A stretch of DNA of 31,430 bases. Source: a virus. The notes below the pieces were generated by a model. The model was not told where the DNA came from. It saw only the letters and a list, made by a program, of their open reading frames with translations, and did not search any database. Every line of letters starts with the position of its first letter. Position 1 is the stretch's first letter. The translations under genes and the position numbers were made by a program. Below, piece after piece: positions 30,656-31,430 of the stretch. The DNA lies in the IMG/VR virus record IMGVR_UViG_3300031707_004129, positions 1 through 31,430 of that record, one strand, 5' to 3'.

Positions 30656-31430
30656 AGAGGAAGGAAACGCCCGCTCCCGAGATCACCGTCCTGCCTCCAA
30701 TGGAGCGCGTCGAGTTCCCGGTTCGCAGGGACTTGGCGATTCGGCTCCGGGAACTGGCGACGGGGCTCGTCGTCAACTCTCCGGTGACGCTCGCGGCAGG
30801 GAACGCCTTCGTGCTCCGCGTGAAGGCGAAATACCAGGAGTGCCACGGCGCCTACAAAAAGATCGTCGATCCCCTGGAGGAATCCAAGAAGAACACTAAA
30901 CTCCTCTTCGACCCGGTCCTCACGGCGCTGGCCGAATCGGAACGGATCGGGAAAGAGAAGGTCGGAACGTACTTGCTGGCCGAAAAGCACCGCATCGAGA
31001 AGGAGCAAGGGGAGGCGAAGGAGAAAGCCGACCGTGCCGCGAAAGAGGCCGAGGACAAGCGGCAGAAGGATGCCGACGCGGCGGCCGCGGAAGCCAAGAA
31101 AGAATCGACGAGGGAGGCGAAGGCGGCCGGGCTCACGAAGGAAGAGGTCAAGGAATACGCCGCCCTGGAAGCCGAAGGCGCCCGAGCGAAGGTCCTCGAA
31201 GCGCCGCTCCCCATCGTCCAGTCTGCGACCATCGCTCCGGTACGGAAGTCCTTCGCGACGGAAGATGGACGGATGAACGCGCAGTTCGAGTACGACTACG
31301 AGCTCCAGGACGTGGTGGCGCTCAACGCCGCCCGCCCGGACCTTGTGGAGAAGACGCCTCGGCGTCGCATGATCCTGGAAGTGCTGAAGGCCACGAACGG
31401 CGCGCCTATCCCCGGTCTGCGCGTCGTCGA
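30652..31430 (+). CDS. coiled-coil phage protein, 3' end outside window
   Basis: The frame is open from ATG 30652 to the window end (at least 259 residues), starting in an ATGA overlap behind AAGGAGGACC. A helical first part (KYQECHGAYKKIVDPLEESKK) leads to about 90 residues of Lys/Glu/Ala coiled coil, then a small beta/alpha domain with NAARPDLVEKTPRRRMILEVL and PIPGLRVV. This layout matches small phage proteins that stand beside recombination genes; their function is unknown. Confidence 0.75.
   Translation, partial: MKRKETPAPEITVLPPMERVEFPVRRDLAIRLRELATGLVVNSPVTLAAGNAFVLRVKAKYQECHGAYKKIVDPLEESKKNTKLLFDPVLTALAESERIGKEKVGTYLLAEKHRIEKEQGEAKEKADRAAKEAEDKRQKDADAAAAEAKKESTREAKAAGLTKEEVKEYAALEAEGARAKVLEAPLPIVQSATIAPVRKSFATEDGRMNAQFEYDYELQDVVALNAARPDLVEKTPRRRMILEVLKATNGAPIPGLRVV

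Overview
This window is a high-GC tailed-phage genome segment, either a siphovirus-like phage or a prophage. Nearly everything is on the + strand in tightly packed, often overlapping genes. The evidence for a phage is an uninterrupted packaging, head and tail gene series (terminase, portal, MuF-like protein, protease/scaffold, major capsid protein, connectors, tail tube, tape measure, tail tip), followed by a lysis cassette and then a recombination block. No sheath or other contractile-tail gene is visible, so a long non-contractile tail is likely. The host is probably a high-GC diderm bacterium, because the phage encodes a signal-peptide-bearing protein that looks like an outer-membrane beta-barrel. 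No integrase, repressor gene, polymerase or replication gene is visible here, so the lifestyle cannot be decided from this window.

Layout: (1) 1-1083: the 3' end of a DAHP synthase gene, a small unknown gene, a putative nuclease-like gene and a tRNA-like gene with an over-long anticodon arm. (2) 1084-5126: a promoter/operator candidate and then four tightly packed genes: a ParB/Srx-fold protein, a cytosine-C5 DNA methyltransferase with an altered motif X, an asparagine-synthetase-like amidotransferase, and a close relative of CmoA (carboxy-SAM synthase). (3) 5133-14212: packaging and head genes, including a portal protein fused to an ADP-ribosyltransferase-like domain. (4) 14220-24874: connector, tail tube, tape measure, tail tip and adhesin genes, with two patches of lower GC inside the host-facing proteins. 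(5) 24894-26513: lysis genes, small membrane proteins and the beta-barrel. (6) 26514-26956: a non-coding, highly structured control region. (7) 26957-31430: small early-type genes, a possible annealing protein, a Cas4-like Fe-S nuclease and a coiled-coil protein that runs off the end. Two identical 16-bp palindromes sit 35-40 nt in front of two start codons in this block.

The most striking point is that region 2 plus the DAHP synthase reads as a possible DNA hypermodification pathway. DAHP synthase opens the shikimate pathway, which leads to prephenate. CmoA makes carboxy-SAM from SAM and prephenate. A C5-methyltransferase whose motif X Asn is replaced by Arg could then transfer a carboxymethyl group to cytosine (5-carboxymethylcytosine), and the AsnB-like enzyme could turn the acid into an amide (5-carbamoylmethylcytosine). 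The Asn-to-Arg change parallels the engineered Asn-to-Lys change known to let a C5-methyltransferase use carboxy-SAM. The gene identities are well supported by motifs. The pathway itself is an inference that base analysis of the virion DNA could settle.
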